The notes under the pieces were generated by a model that saw only the letters and a program-made list of their open reading frames with translations, was not told the origin of the DNA and did no database searches. DNA of 64,000 nt from Anaerosporobacter faecicola (GTDB taxonomy: Bacteria > Bacillota > Clostridia > Lachnospirales > Lachnospiraceae): positions 100,915 through 164,914 of the forward strand of contig NZ_JAAQRO010000010.1 in assembly GCF_012070565.1 (NCBI RefSeq), given 5' to 3'. Shown here one piece after another: positions 37,939 through 46,609 of this stretch (the stretch's first letter is position 1; every line of letters starts with the position of its first letter). The translations under genes were made by a program, and so were the position numbers.

Positions 37939-38718
37939 TTATTGATACACAACCTCAAACTCTTCGAATACTACCATCATATCTTCTGTAAATGTATAGT
38001 CTAATTCTTCTTTGCCTTCTGCCGTAAAAAAAGCCCGATGCCCTTCTCTCCAGGATTCTAAACTATCATCTTCCCCTTCCTTACTACATAAAGCAAAGTC
38101 AATCTCATTGAATGGTAATACCGTGATCTTCTTCGTTTGAATCACACATCTTGGCTTACCAGCCCAATCTGTTACGATACTGTAATCCCCTTCTTTTGGC
38201 ATTGTACCTTCTACTTCCCAGGATTTCAAACTACTTGCTGTAGCTTTCTTCTGTCCTCTTAATACAAGATCAAGAAGATAGTTCGCCAAATATTCCGTCA
38301 TTTCAAAATGAAATGCCTCCAAATAGGTTGTTTCTGCATCTACGTTCTTTGCCTCTAAAAATATTTTCCAGTATTGATCAATTCGTATCTTCTCTAATCG
38401 CTTACGGTTTTCTCCATCTGCAGGAACAAAACGCTCAATATGTGCACATGGATATGCTTCACAAGAAGCACACGTATCAATCTTTGCAGTCTTCTTGCAA
38501 TTTCTTATTTCACAATCACCGCACATCTTACTATGTTTCATTGCCTCATCCTGACTGTGGCATCCATAACAAACCATATCCTCTTTTTCAAAAGTACATG
38601 TTTCTGTACTGTATTCCCTCGCTAACTGTTCCTTCTTTTCTTCATCTTGTGTTGCTGTAGCTATGTATATTGGACAGTCCGTACATACCAAACCGCAAAA
38701 TGCTATTTCTTTATTCAT
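37939..38718 (-). CDS. DUF3795-ASCH domain fusion protein
   Basis: The 259-residue protein has two parts. Residues 1-110 are a cysteine-rich DUF3795 domain, with FCGLVCTDCPIY, VCYGCHS, CGDCEIRNC and CASCEAYPC, likely a metal-binding module. Residues 140-259 are an ASCH domain with LVLRGQKKATASSL, MPKEGDYSIVTDWAGKPRCVIQT and FFTAEGKEELDYTFTED. ASCH domains bind RNA or act as amidohydrolases on modified cytidines. The linked combination suggests an RNA- or nucleoside-related role. ATG 38718 follows AAGGATT. Confidence 0.78.
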   Translation of the reverse strand: MNKEIAFCGLVCTDCPIYIATATQDEEKKEQLAREYSTETCTFEKEDMVCYGCHSQDEAMKHSKMCGDCEIRNCKKTAKIDTCASCEAYPCAHIERFVPADGENRKRLEKIRIDQYWKIFLEAKNVDAETTYLEAFHFEMTEYLANYLLDLVLRGQKKATASSLKSWEVEGTMPKEGDYSIVTDWAGKPRCVIQTKKITVLPFNEIDFALCSKEGEDDSLESWREGHRAFFTAEGKEELDYTFTEDMMVVFEEFEVVYQ

Positions 38719-38739
38719 TGGATATAAATCCTTTCTCAA

Positions 38740-38946
38740 TCATTCAAAATATTCCCTTGCAGAGGGATCAACAACGACCTTTCCCTCCGCATCAAGTAAT
38801 GGCGTAATTGCACCATATCCTGATCCTACCGAAACCAGATAATTCACCCCTGTAACCTTATCTACCAGAACATACGCACTACCTAACCCTATGCGTTGTT
38901 CATCTTTTACTATAAATCGATTATCCTTCTTTTCTTTACTAAACAT
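38740..38946 (-). CDS. DUF6440 family small protein
   Basis: The 68-residue protein matches the DUF6440 pattern: NRFIVKDEQRIGLGSAYVLVDKVTGVNYLVSVGSGYG and ITPLLDAEGKVVVD. These are short beta-rich proteins of unknown function common in Lachnospiraceae. Reading further upstream would enter the alpha/beta hydrolase gene, so ATG 38946 with AGGAGAG is used. It sits between the DUF3795-ASCH gene and the hydrolase gene. Confidence 0.78.
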   Translation of the reverse strand: MFSKEKKDNRFIVKDEQRIGLGSAYVLVDKVTGVNYLVSVGSGYGAITPLLDAEGKVVVDPSAREYFE

Positions 38947-38975
38947 AGTCTCTCCTTTTCCTAACAAAACATGAA

Positions 38976-39947
38976 TCAACAACCTTTTGTCAATTGCTCC
39001 AGGCGTTCTACAACCACACCCATAGCACGATCTGATGGGAAATGTCCCGCATTCTCCACGATTGTGCAAGTGATGTTATCATGATTTAATTGCACAACAT
39101 ACTGTGCAATTGCTTCTTGCGAAGCAACGATATCCGTCTTTCCTTGTATGATCATGTACGGTATGCTAATTGCTTGTAACGTACTTCGCAGGTCTATCGT
39201 GATCATTTCTTTAATCAAACTTTCATTTTTCATACACCCATTTTTTACAATTGCCATAAAGTCCTTAAATCGATAATCTGGACTAGTTAGCAAGCCCCGA
39301 ATGATTTTTCCAACTGGTGCTGATTTTTCTGTTTTATTCTCATATCCTTGTGTATAGGTCTTAACCCATTTGGTCAATGCTTTTATATCGTTTACGGTAT
39401 ATGCTTTTTTCTCTTGTAATACCCGTATCTTACTCTTTATCTTCTCTGGTGCTTTGGACTGCAGTAACGTAGCGAAACATTCCTCATTGCAATTTAATTT
39501 GCTGAGAATCTGTCCATATATAAGAACTCCATCGATCAACTCTGGTATACGTTTTACTGCTGCTGCGCATAAGATTGAACCCCAAGAAACACCGAATAGA
39601 TATACTGCATTCTGAGGGAACATCTTCTTAATCTGTTCAATTAATTCTACCGTCATATCTACAAACTGGGTAATTGTAAAATGCTCATCAATAGGATGGT
39701 CATTAATACCACAACCCAGTTGATCCCAATACACCATAATATAATGATCTGTAAATTCAGGAAATAATCCTCGACAACCTACTGAAAAAGGGATTGGTGT
39801 ACCGGGTCCTCCATGCAGACAAACAACAATCGGAAGTTCTTTCCTTCTTCCTTCCAAAAGAACTTTTTGTGGATATCCGCCTAAGTTCCATTCTCGAATC
39901 TCCGATATTTCATTCTGTTGTATGATCCTTCTTCTTTCTTTATTCAT
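38976..39947 (-). CDS. Alpha/beta hydrolase, proline iminopeptidase-like
   Basis: The 323-residue protein has the S33-type hydrolase fold: CLHGGPGTP near residue 43 (oxyanion hole), YWDQLGCG near residue 73, and the nucleophile elbow GVSWGS near residue 118. AGHFPSD near residue 301 supplies the catalytic His. No signal peptide is seen, so it acts in the cytoplasm. The substrate may be an N-terminal prolyl peptide or an ester. It follows a GNAT gene by 18 bp. Confidence 0.83.
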   Translation of the reverse strand: MNKERRRIIQQNEISEIREWNLGGYPQKVLLEGRRKELPIVVCLHGGPGTPIPFSVGCRGLFPEFTDHYIMVYWDQLGCGINDHPIDEHFTITQFVDMTVELIEQIKKMFPQNAVYLFGVSWGSILCAAAVKRIPELIDGVLIYGQILSKLNCNEECFATLLQSKAPEKIKSKIRVLQEKKAYTVNDIKALTKWVKTYTQGYENKTEKSAPVGKIIRGLLTSPDYRFKDFMAIVKNGCMKNESLIKEMITIDLRSTLQAISIPYMIIQGKTDIVASQEAIAQYVVQLNHDNITCTIVENAGHFPSDRAMGVVVERLEQLTKGC

Positions 39948-39965
39948 TAGTGCCTCCTAATTTAC

Positions 39966-40427
39966 TTACACTTCTCGTTTTTTCACAAATGTGTATACCT
40001 TTACATTTCCATCATAACTTTCTTCACGAATGGAAAATCCACATTTCTTCGTATAGAATACTACATTCTCTTCTTTATCCGCAGGAGTAATCAAGGTAAC
40101 TTCCTTCCAGTCTTTATAGTAAGATAGGATATATTCCATTGCTTTTGTGCCAATTCCCTTGTGTTGATATGCAGGGATTACACACAAACAACCAAGATAA
40201 TATATACCCTCTCCTTTATCAGCTAAGGAAACAACACCAACTGCTTTCCCTTCGATTTCAATAATGTGTTTTGTTGCAATTGCAATGGATTCCTCCATTC
40301 GTTCTACACTACGACCATACGCAGGACATTGCCCATATTTGATATAATCTGCATAAAATGCCTGGTTATAGAGTTCAACCAGTAATTTAGCATCTTCTTT
40401 TTTTGCTATTCGATAGGATTGTTGCAT
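39966..40427 (-). CDS. GNAT-family N-acetyltransferase
   Basis: The 153-residue single-domain GNAT has VGVVSLADKGEGIYYLGCLCVIPAYQHKGIGTKAMEYIL near residues 62-100, where QHKGIG is the acetyl-CoA loop, and a final FYTKKCGFSIREE. The acceptor is unknown. It is 18 bp upstream of the alpha/beta hydrolase gene on the same strand, so they are probably co-transcribed. A 15-bp tandem repeat precedes it. Confidence 0.85.
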   Translation of the reverse strand: MQQSYRIAKKEDAKLLVELYNQAFYADYIKYGQCPAYGRSVERMEESIAIATKHIIEIEGKAVGVVSLADKGEGIYYLGCLCVIPAYQHKGIGTKAMEYILSYYKDWKEVTLITPADKEENVVFYTKKCGFSIREESYDGNVKVYTFVKKREV

Positions 40428-40459
40428 GTTCTACTCTCCTTCTTGCACATTTTGTTTTC

Positions 40460-40577
40460 TACATTTCGTTACTCATATTTCATTTATCTGCATCTCGTTT
40501 ATCTGTATTTCACTTATCTGCATCTCGTTAACTGCATTTCATCTAACCGCATCTCTTTATAACTACATTTCTTTTAA
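40460..40577 (-). repeat. Eight degenerate 15-bp tandem repeats
   Basis: On the plus strand the unit is CTGCATYTCRYTTAT, repeated about eight times between the Ntn hydrolase and GNAT genes. On the minus strand it reads ATAARYGARATGCAG. The core TAARYGARATGC reappears in the repeat tract at the right edge of the window. Confidence 0.75.
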
Positions 40578-40606
40578 CTACACAATCCATGCGCTAGCTC
40601 TATAGA

Positions 40607-41311
40607 TCATCTCTTCATCTTATATTGGTGAATCTGATCAAACTGGTGATCATAGCAATAATATACCGTATTCTCATTATAGGAATAGACGAAAGAGAAT
40701 TCCGTTCCCCATCTCTCATCTGTCTGGTGTACCTTCTTTAATACTGAAAATGCATCTTGTACGGTAAAATCCTCCGTCCCTTTTGCTAACTCTTCTTCCG
40801 CTTTAAGTTGTCGATCCACTCCCATACCATTCCATTCCCCGTTCTTCTTAAAATCACTAACAGGACAATTACTCATTACCACATATTGTTCTTTCTCTGA
40901 AAAAGGAATGATTCCTCTTCCTGGCTCAATAATATAGCTCATTTGATTTGGACATGCAACCATAACATGAAGGCTAATCTTCGGAGGATTTACGATCCTA
41001 TGCTTTTGTAAGTAACGATCAATATCCTTTACAGACTTAGGTTTCAACAGCATCTTACCTATAAAGGTAGAAGTATCCATCGTACGCAATCCCATACGGA
41101 ATTTTCCCTTTTCGCAGTCATCCACCACCTGTTGATTTACCATAACACCATCGTTACGAATACCAAACAACGGACGATCTTTACCCAAACTATGTAAGGT
41201 AACAAGAAACCGATCCTCTCTATAAGGTGCCAGTTTCAGATTCTTTCCTTGGTTATCATAATTCATTGCAATAAACGTATCTTTTCCTCGAAATAAAAAA
41301 CTTGTACACAT
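40607..41311 (-). CDS. Ntn-hydrolase, choloylglycine/acyl-amide hydrolase-like
   Basis: The 234-residue protein starts MCTSFLFRG; removal of Met would expose Cys2 as the N-terminal nucleophile. FIAMNYD near residue 14, the conserved LFGIRNDGVMVNQQ near residue 48 and YVVMSNCPVSD near residue 145 fit the linear amide C-N hydrolase superfamily. The protein is shorter than bile salt hydrolases (about 320). Family members cleave bile salts, penicillin V or N-acyl amides; the substrate here is open. ATG 41311 is preferred to TTG 41317, which would bury the nucleophile. Confidence 0.8.
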   Translation of the reverse strand: MCTSFLFRGKDTFIAMNYDNQGKNLKLAPYREDRFLVTLHSLGKDRPLFGIRNDGVMVNQQVVDDCEKGKFRMGLRTMDTSTFIGKMLLKPKSVKDIDRYLQKHRIVNPPKISLHVMVACPNQMSYIIEPGRGIIPFSEKEQYVVMSNCPVSDFKKNGEWNGMGVDRQLKAEEELAKGTEDFTVQDAFSVLKKVHQTDERWGTEFSFVYSYNENTVYYCYDHQFDQIHQYKMKR

Positions 41312-41460
41312 ACTCAATATCCCCTTTATCTCTTCTTCTCGTTTTTTCTTATGATTTTTCTTTTGTTTTCTTTTCGTAACTTAAACTTCACATATGGAAC
41401 CCTTTACTTAGAGAACATGGTTCTGTTTTGTTTGCATGTATGCCCGTTTCGTCTCCATAT

Positions 41461-41600
41461 TCATTCGATATCTCCCCCTTTTTTTATCGTAAGTAGTTTT
41501 TCTACATCTTTTCTCTGTTCCTCCTCCAATACTCGATAATGAATCCAGCCACCCTCTTTGCATGGATACCTATGATCAATATACTTGTGACGTTGGTAAT
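41461..41600 (-). pseudogene. C-terminal gene remnant behind a GNAT gene
   Basis: In a different frame from the upstream GNAT gene, a protein-like tail reads from about KYIDHRYPCKEGGWIHYRV to VEKLLTIKKGGDIE and a stop at 41461. There is no start codon or ribosome binding site. It overlaps the end of the GNAT gene. It looks like the 3' end of a deleted gene; I do not recognise the family. Confidence 0.35.
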
Positions 41601-42118
41601 AGTTGACTCTTGTCTTTTTTATATAAATATGTACAAATAATAATTGGTTCCCCGTTCAAATCATCCTTATAGGAATCCTGGTCATTCCGACCAATTCGAG
41701 TAAAACCAAGTCTTTCTAATAGTCGATAGGAATTTGTATTCCGAACATCACAATCTCCATAGATTTCTTGAATGTGCACTTCCCGAAATAGATAGTCTAA
41801 CAAACAAGCTGCTGCTTCAGTTGCATACCCCTTCTTCCCATAGGCTGGGTTAAAATCATAATCGATGGAATATCTTCCGTTCTCATCAATCCAGTAACCT
41901 ACGCTACCAATCAATGCACCGGTTTCTTTCAAAACTGCTACTAGACGATTATCCATCTCTGACCATTCTTTCACTAAATCCGTTACTTCTTCCATTGACA
42001 TTGGATAAAAGTCTTCATATCTTGCAACTTCCTCGTTTGAGAAGGTTTCATGAACCTCTTTCCTATCTTTTTCTTCATAATTTCGTAATATAAGTCGATC
42101 TGTTTCTAATCGAAGCAT
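41576..42118 (-). CDS. RimJ/RimL-type GNAT acetyltransferase
   Basis: The 180-residue protein begins MLRLETDRLILRNYEEKD, the usual opening of RimJ/RimL-like GNATs. It has DYDFNPAYGKKGYATEAAACLLDYLF near residues 93-118 with the acetyl-CoA loop, and NTNSYRLLERLGFTRIG near residue 133. The acceptor may be a protein N-terminus or a small amine. AGGGGGAG precedes ATG 42118. Its last few residues run into sequence of a remnant gene, so the C-terminus may be altered. Confidence 0.84.
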   Translation of the reverse strand: MLRLETDRLILRNYEEKDRKEVHETFSNEEVARYEDFYPMSMEEVTDLVKEWSEMDNRLVAVLKETGALIGSVGYWIDENGRYSIDYDFNPAYGKKGYATEAAACLLDYLFREVHIQEIYGDCDVRNTNSYRLLERLGFTRIGRNDQDSYKDDLNGEPIIICTYLYKKDKSQLLPTSQVY

Positions 42119-42277
42119 CTCAATTCTCCCCCTCATCTTTTTCATTTCTATGTCAACTATTGCTCTATATCCTCTTCTAACAACGCTCTTACCTATATGC
42201 TTGGGATACAATCAACAAAATCTGCAAACTTTAACTTCTCTACCAGAACATGAAACAAGAGTCAAAAAATCTAGTCA

Positions 42278-42493
42278 TTACATAACAGGAACCCATAATT
42301 CAATGACCGAATTCTTATCATACCACCGAAAGCGAGAATCATATTGCTCAAAATGTAAGAATTCCTCCTGCCTCAGCGTATAGCCACTTTCTGGTATAAT
42401 TGTCTTATACAGTAACGTATAGCTATCATAAATCGAATCCATTGGACCAACATGATTCCAAACAAGATATACAACTCGTAGTTTTTCCATCAT
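42278..42493 (-). CDS. Half of a GyrI-like effector-binding domain
   Basis: The 71-residue protein resembles the C-terminal half of GyrI/AraC-type effector-binding domains: VYLVWNHVGPMDSIYDSYTLLY, IIPESGYTLRQ and a final SVIELWVPV. Full domains are about 150 residues, so this is a fragment or a stand-alone half. Its ATG overlaps the stop of the DUF3781 gene, which implies coupled translation and argues that it may still be made. No DNA-binding domain is attached. Confidence 0.6.
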   Translation of the reverse strand: MMEKLRVVYLVWNHVGPMDSIYDSYTLLYKTIIPESGYTLRQEEFLHFEQYDSRFRWYDKNSVIELWVPVM

Positions 42494-42762
42494 ACTCGTT
42501 TGACTCCATTCTTACGATGTGCGGTAATGATTGTATAACTATAAGCATTTACTGTAATCTGTATCTCATCACTCTGTATGTACCAGTTCTTTCCCTCTCT
42601 ATGTATATTGGCATCATCCCGTTCAATCTGCTTCCTACACCAAGAAACTACATCGATTGTTTCTTCAAGTCCAAGATTTCGTCTGATTCTTACAATTCCC
42701 AATTCTGTTGTATGCAGATTCGTTAGATGCATCAACAACTTGTTGTCTTCATTTTCCCTCAT
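42490..42762 (-). CDS. DUF3781 family protein
   Basis: The 90-residue protein matches DUF3781: LHTTELGIVRIRRNLGL, DVVSWCRKQI, REGKNWYI and ITVNAYSYTIITAHR. The function of the family is unknown. It follows a DinB-like gene by 18 bp and overlaps the GyrI-like gene by four bases. The start at 42762 has poor spacing from a GGAG; ATG 42732 is an alternative. Confidence 0.82.
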   Translation of the reverse strand: MRENEDNKLLMHLTNLHTTELGIVRIRRNLGLEETIDVVSWCRKQIERDDANIHREGKNWYIQSDEIQITVNAYSYTIITAHRKNGVKRV

Positions 42763-42780
42763 CTTCTGTTCGAACGCTCC

Positions 42781-43290
42781 TTACTCATCAAATAGTTTTC
42801 CATCAAGCGTATTTGCTTTCCACTCATCAAGTCCTAGCACCATAGGATATCGTCCCGTATTCGCAATGGTCATTCCATTTAGTATGCCAATATGACACAT
42901 AAAATGGCGATACTGTCCTAAGATCAGCTCAAGAACTGTATATTCACATTTCTCAGGATGTTCACTAAGCTGTTGATCCGATAATACAGCAAGATAGTCT
43001 TCTACCTTCTCTTTCACAAAATGAAAATACGACCATAATTCCTCTTCCGACAATACTTTACTACATGGAATATCTACTTGGTCTAAATGTTCCACATGAA
43101 TTGCAGGTTCTGTATATACGTTTGGGTTGCAAAACCATTTGTCACAGGAATGCAAGGTGTGATAAATGTAGCGCCACGTTGGTGCTCCACAGATTAGGCA
43201 TTCCCAGTCACAAGTTTTCATAGCTATCTCCATATTACGAAAGAGCAAATCTGTTTGTTGTGCTATTTTTTCCGTTAATATTCTTGTCAT
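42781..43290 (-). CDS. DinB-like metal-dependent hydrolase-fold protein
   Basis: The 169-residue helical protein fits the DinB/YfiT four-helix group: YIYHTLHSCDKWF near residue 41 supplies one metal-binding His, and LILGQYRHFMCHIGILNGM near residue 121 supplies two more. Members include thiol transferases and stress-induced proteins. The role here is unknown. It is 26 bp downstream of rarA on the same strand. Confidence 0.75.
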   Translation of the reverse strand: MTRILTEKIAQQTDLLFRNMEIAMKTCDWECLICGAPTWRYIYHTLHSCDKWFCNPNVYTEPAIHVEHLDQVDIPCSKVLSEEELWSYFHFVKEKVEDYLAVLSDQQLSEHPEKCEYTVLELILGQYRHFMCHIGILNGMTIANTGRYPMVLGLDEWKANTLDGKLFDE

Positions 43291-43316
43291 TCTCTACTCT
43301 CCCCCTTGTTTCTGTT

Positions 43317-44636
43317 TTACCGATGATCATTCTTCCATTTCTTAATGTCCTCTAGGCGGGCTTTTAACTGTGCTTCTTTTCCTTGATTGGTTGGAATATA
43401 GTATTCCTTTCCGGCAAGGGAATCTGGTAGACATCGCATATTGGTAATCTTCTCTTGCGAATCGTGCGCATATTGATACCCTTTTCCATATGCAAGATCC
43501 TCCATTAACTGCGTTGGAGCATTCCGAATCACTAACGGAACTGGTTCTGCAAGCTGTTTTATCGCATCCTTCTTTGCCTGTTCATAAGCCACATACAAAG
43601 CATTGGACTTTGGTGCTAACGATAGATAAACAACTGCTTCCGTCAGATGTACCGTGCATTCTGGCATTCCAATAAAATGACAAGCCTGATAAGCCGCTGT
43701 TGCAATCTCCAATGCTTTCGGATCTGCCAATCCAACATCTTCACTAGCAAATCGAATTACACGACGAGCAACATATAACGGATCTTCTCCTGCTTCTAAC
43801 ATTCTCGCTAACCAATATACTGCCGCATCGGGATCTGAATTACGCATAGATTTATGTAGGGCAGAAATCAGATTATAGTGTTCCTCTCCTTTTTTATCAT
43901 AGAGCAATGATTTTTTCGAGATACATTGTTCTAAGGTGTCTTTCGTAACCGTAATAATGCCTTCGCTATCCAAATCACCATTCAATATAACCATTTCTAA
44001 AGTAGAAAGGGCTGTTCTTGCATCGCCATTGGAAAATACCGCTATCATTTCCAACAATTTTTCATTAATATGAATTGCTTGGTTTCCAAATCCTCGTCTA
44101 TCTTTTAATGCTCGCTGTAATAAGTCAACTAATTCCTCCGTTTGCAATGCTTGAAGTACAAATACTTTACAACGGGATAAAAGGGCGCTATTGATTTCAA
44201 AAGATGGATTTTCTGTAGTTGCACCAATCAGAATAATGCTCCCCTTCTCTACAAATGGTAGAAATGCATCCTGTTGTGCTTTATTAAAACGATGAATCTC
44301 GTCCACAAATACAATGGTCTTCTCTCCAAATTGACGATTGGTCTCCGCCTTCTCCATAACTGCCCGAATCTCTTTAATTCCACTTGTTACTGCTGAAAAA
44401 TCGATAAACGTTGCTTTCGTTTTATTGGCAATGATCCTCGCCAGTGTTGTTTTCCCAACCCCAGGAGGTCCCCAAAAGACCATGGAAGATACCATATCGC
44501 CTTCAATCACTCGACGAAGCACTTTTCCTTTCCCTAATAGATGTGTCTGTCCTACATACTCCTCTAATGTTTGCGGACGTAGACGTGCCGCAAGTGGCTG
44601 CGGAACATCCCTGTCAAACAATGACATTTGTTCCAT
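43317..44636 (-). CDS. rarA: Replication-associated recombination protein A
   Basis: The 439-residue AAA+ ATPase (MgsA/RarA, related to WRNIP1) acts at stalled forks. It starts [22 protein letters not shown], has Walker [13 protein letters not shown] near residue 56, Walker [16 protein letters not shown] near residue 108, [10 protein letters not shown] and the [20 protein letters not shown] hallmark near residue 235. The C-terminal tetramerisation domain has the [13 protein letters not shown] motif. Length and motifs are complete. Confidence 0.94.
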   Translation of the reverse strand: MEQMSLFDRDVPQPLAARLRPQTLEEYVGQTHLLGKGKVLRRVIEGDMVSSMVFWGPPGVGKTTLARIIANKTKATFIDFSAVTSGIKEIRAVMEKAETNRQFGEKTIVFVDEIHRFNKAQQDAFLPFVEKGSIILIGATTENPSFEINSALLSRCKVFVLQALQTEELVDLLQRALKDRRGFGNQAIHINEKLLEMIAVFSNGDARTALSTLEMVILNGDLDSEGIITVTKDTLEQCISKKSLLYDKKGEEHYNLISALHKSMRNSDPDAAVYWLARMLEAGEDPLYVARRVIRFASEDVGLADPKALEIATAAYQACHFIGMPECTVHLTEAVVYLSLAPKSNALYVAYEQAKKDAIKQLAEPVPLVIRNAPTQLMEDLAYGKGYQYAHDSQEKITNMRCLPDSLAGKEYYIPTNQGKEAQLKARLEDIKKWKNDHR

Positions 44637-44782
44637 TCCTATATCCCCTTCTTTCCTTCCGATATCCTATTATAACATTTTCTCGAAGTATTTGCACCTC
44701 GAAGCAATGTTATAAACGTAGATTTCATCTAACATACACAGAAGTACATTGTAAATCTTTGAAGCTCAAATAAAGGAAGTTA

Positions 44783-45289
44783 TTATAAATACTTGATCTT
44801 TTCGACATTCTTGCAAGCTTGTAAAATATATTCATCAAATTGAGTCCTCTTTTCATCAAACCCTTCATCGGTATATAGAATCCCATTATTCTTCGTAAAC
44901 ATTACAATGTTACATGTTTTCATTTTATATATGGCAATCACTTGATCATACTCTATTTCAACGGAACATTTTCCTTCCGTCATTGAAATTCTTTCACCGA
45001 ATAGCACTGTACATTCTGGACGTTGCCCCATATGAATGCGTCGATCATAATCCCAAAGTTGCTTTAGCATCATTCGAGGTGTAATTATAAGTATTCCTGT
45101 TATTAAAAGGAACGCTATAGCATAATAGCATAACAGAGTGGTATCACCAGAGACCAATCCGATAATTATTAACAAAATACATATACTGTCAAGAATCCCA
45201 CCTATTCTGTATACACTTCTGCTCAGAACCTTCCGTGCATATTCACGATACATCTCTTTTGTTACATAAAAACGATTCTCGTATATCAT
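44783..45289 (-). CDS. YcxB-like membrane protein
   Basis: The 168-residue protein has two adjacent membrane helices near residues 28-72 (GILDSICILLIIIG and a second hydrophobic stretch). A C-terminal domain follows with SVEIEYDQVIAIYKMKTCNI and IVMFTKNNGILY, typical of the YcxB-like fold. Function is unknown. It stands alone between rarA and a serine hydrolase gene. Confidence 0.7.
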   Translation of the reverse strand: MIYENRFYVTKEMYREYARKVLSRSVYRIGGILDSICILLIIIGLVSGDTTLLCYYAIAFLLITGILIITPRMMLKQLWDYDRRIHMGQRPECTVLFGERISMTEGKCSVEIEYDQVIAIYKMKTCNIVMFTKNNGILYTDEGFDEKRTQFDEYILQACKNVEKIKYL

Positions 45290-45380
45290 ATATCCTTGCT
45301 GTATGATGTTTATAGAAGCTAAACATTTACTTTCCTTTCATTTTATTAGAGACTTATGTTGTGCATTCCTATATATAATC

Positions 45381-46406
45381 TTACACAGAACAAACTAGTT
45401 TCAATAATAGTCGTATCGGCAACGCTGGATTTGTCATTTGACAAGTATCTCCGACAAAATACAGGTCCTTCTTTGGATAATAAAATGCAAAGCAACCTGT
45501 GGACCCCGTATGTCCTACTAATTCTCCCTTGTTACGAAATCCTGTTAATGTTCCTTTTAATGGAATCTGCATATAGCCAGCACCGTAATTTATTGGACCC
45601 ATTGTAAATTGTAGTTTTCGGTAATTTCTGTATTTTTCTAATATGGAAGGATCAAATAATTTTCCTTGAAAGAATGCTTTCAAAAAAACCATTATATCTC
45701 TCGCATTCGAAACAATCCCCCCACTTGCATAAGAATGTGCTAGTGCTTTGGATAGATTAATCAATTCGTTCTTGTAATATACGCAAGCAATATGCTCCTC
45801 TTCCGACTCGTATAGATAGGTACTTGTTAATCCTAATGGAACTGTTATGTATTCTTGATAAATCGTAGCTAACGGTTTTCCTGTAATGTTTTCTAGGATT
45901 TTACCTAGTAGATCAAAGTTAAGATTGGCATAAAAAGCTTTATCTTTACATGGAGCAAAATGTGCTTTCAGTAGTTTCGCATTCGCAACTTCTTCTTCAA
46001 AGGAATACGTAGCATTTTTTAATAACTCCAATCTCTTTTGTTTTGATATAGTTTCCTCAAACTCATCTGCAAACCCACTAGATTGCAGTAACAGATGAGA
46101 AACTGTAAGGGATGAGGAATAATCAACACCTTTATAGACATGTATTCCTCGCATTTGTTCTTCTCCAAGATATGTTACAATAGGTTCTTCTAACGTAAGA
46201 ATCTTATTCTGTACACACCGAAAAACACATGCCGTAGTAAAGAGTTTCGTTATACTTGCTATTACGAACGATGTATGGTACGTTCTCTCTCCATAATTTT
46301 TTCCCCATGAAAAACTACCATCCGAATTTTCTACACAACATAGGGCCGTGTGTATTTGCTTATTCTTTGTAAATTGATCAAATACTTGCTCTAACTTGTT
46401 CTCCAT
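45381..46406 (-). CDS. Serine hydrolase of the class C beta-lactamase/DD-peptidase fold
   Basis: The 341-residue protein has the three active-site motifs of the family: SITK near residue 51, YAN near residue 176 (YANLNFDLLGKILE) and HTGSTG near residue 312. No signal peptide is seen, so it is likely cytoplasmic, unlike true class C beta-lactamases. It may be an esterase or peptidase. The gene is monocistronic. Confidence 0.82.
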   Translation of the reverse strand: MENKLEQVFDQFTKNKQIHTALCCVENSDGSFSWGKNYGERTYHTSFVIASITKLFTTACVFRCVQNKILTLEEPIVTYLGEEQMRGIHVYKGVDYSSSLTVSHLLLQSSGFADEFEETISKQKRLELLKNATYSFEEEVANAKLLKAHFAPCKDKAFYANLNFDLLGKILENITGKPLATIYQEYITVPLGLTSTYLYESEEEHIACVYYKNELINLSKALAHSYASGGIVSNARDIMVFLKAFFQGKLFDPSILEKYRNYRKLQFTMGPINYGAGYMQIPLKGTLTGFRNKGELVGHTGSTGCFAFYYPKKDLYFVGDTCQMTNPALPIRLLLKLVCSV

Positions 46407-46566
46407 ATTTCCCTCCCAATCTTCATTTTACAGCTTGATTCCATAAACTAGATCATCTCCAACTAATTCATTCCGCTTATGAAAACACATCTAATAATAT
46501 ATGCTATAAAAATAATAGCACCTTTGCCTATATTTTTCCAATATTATTATTAAAAATTCCAGAAAA

Positions 46567-46603
46567 AAAGTCACTACAGATTTTTTCAATCTATAATGAC
46601 TTT
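46567..46603 (-). terminator. Terminator of the alcohol dehydrogenase operon
   Basis: A 16-bp stem with G-U pairs (46567-46582 with 46588-46603) is followed on the minus strand by seven T. It lies six bases after the dehydrogenase stop codon. Confidence 0.85.
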
Positions 46604-46609
46604 CTAAAT

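Noticed and set aside
40460..40577. CRISPR array
   Set aside because: Units are contiguous 15-mers without spacers and no cas genes are present.
41351..41539. Plus-strand 62-codon frame
   Set aside because: It is antisense to the gene remnant and lacks a ribosome binding site.
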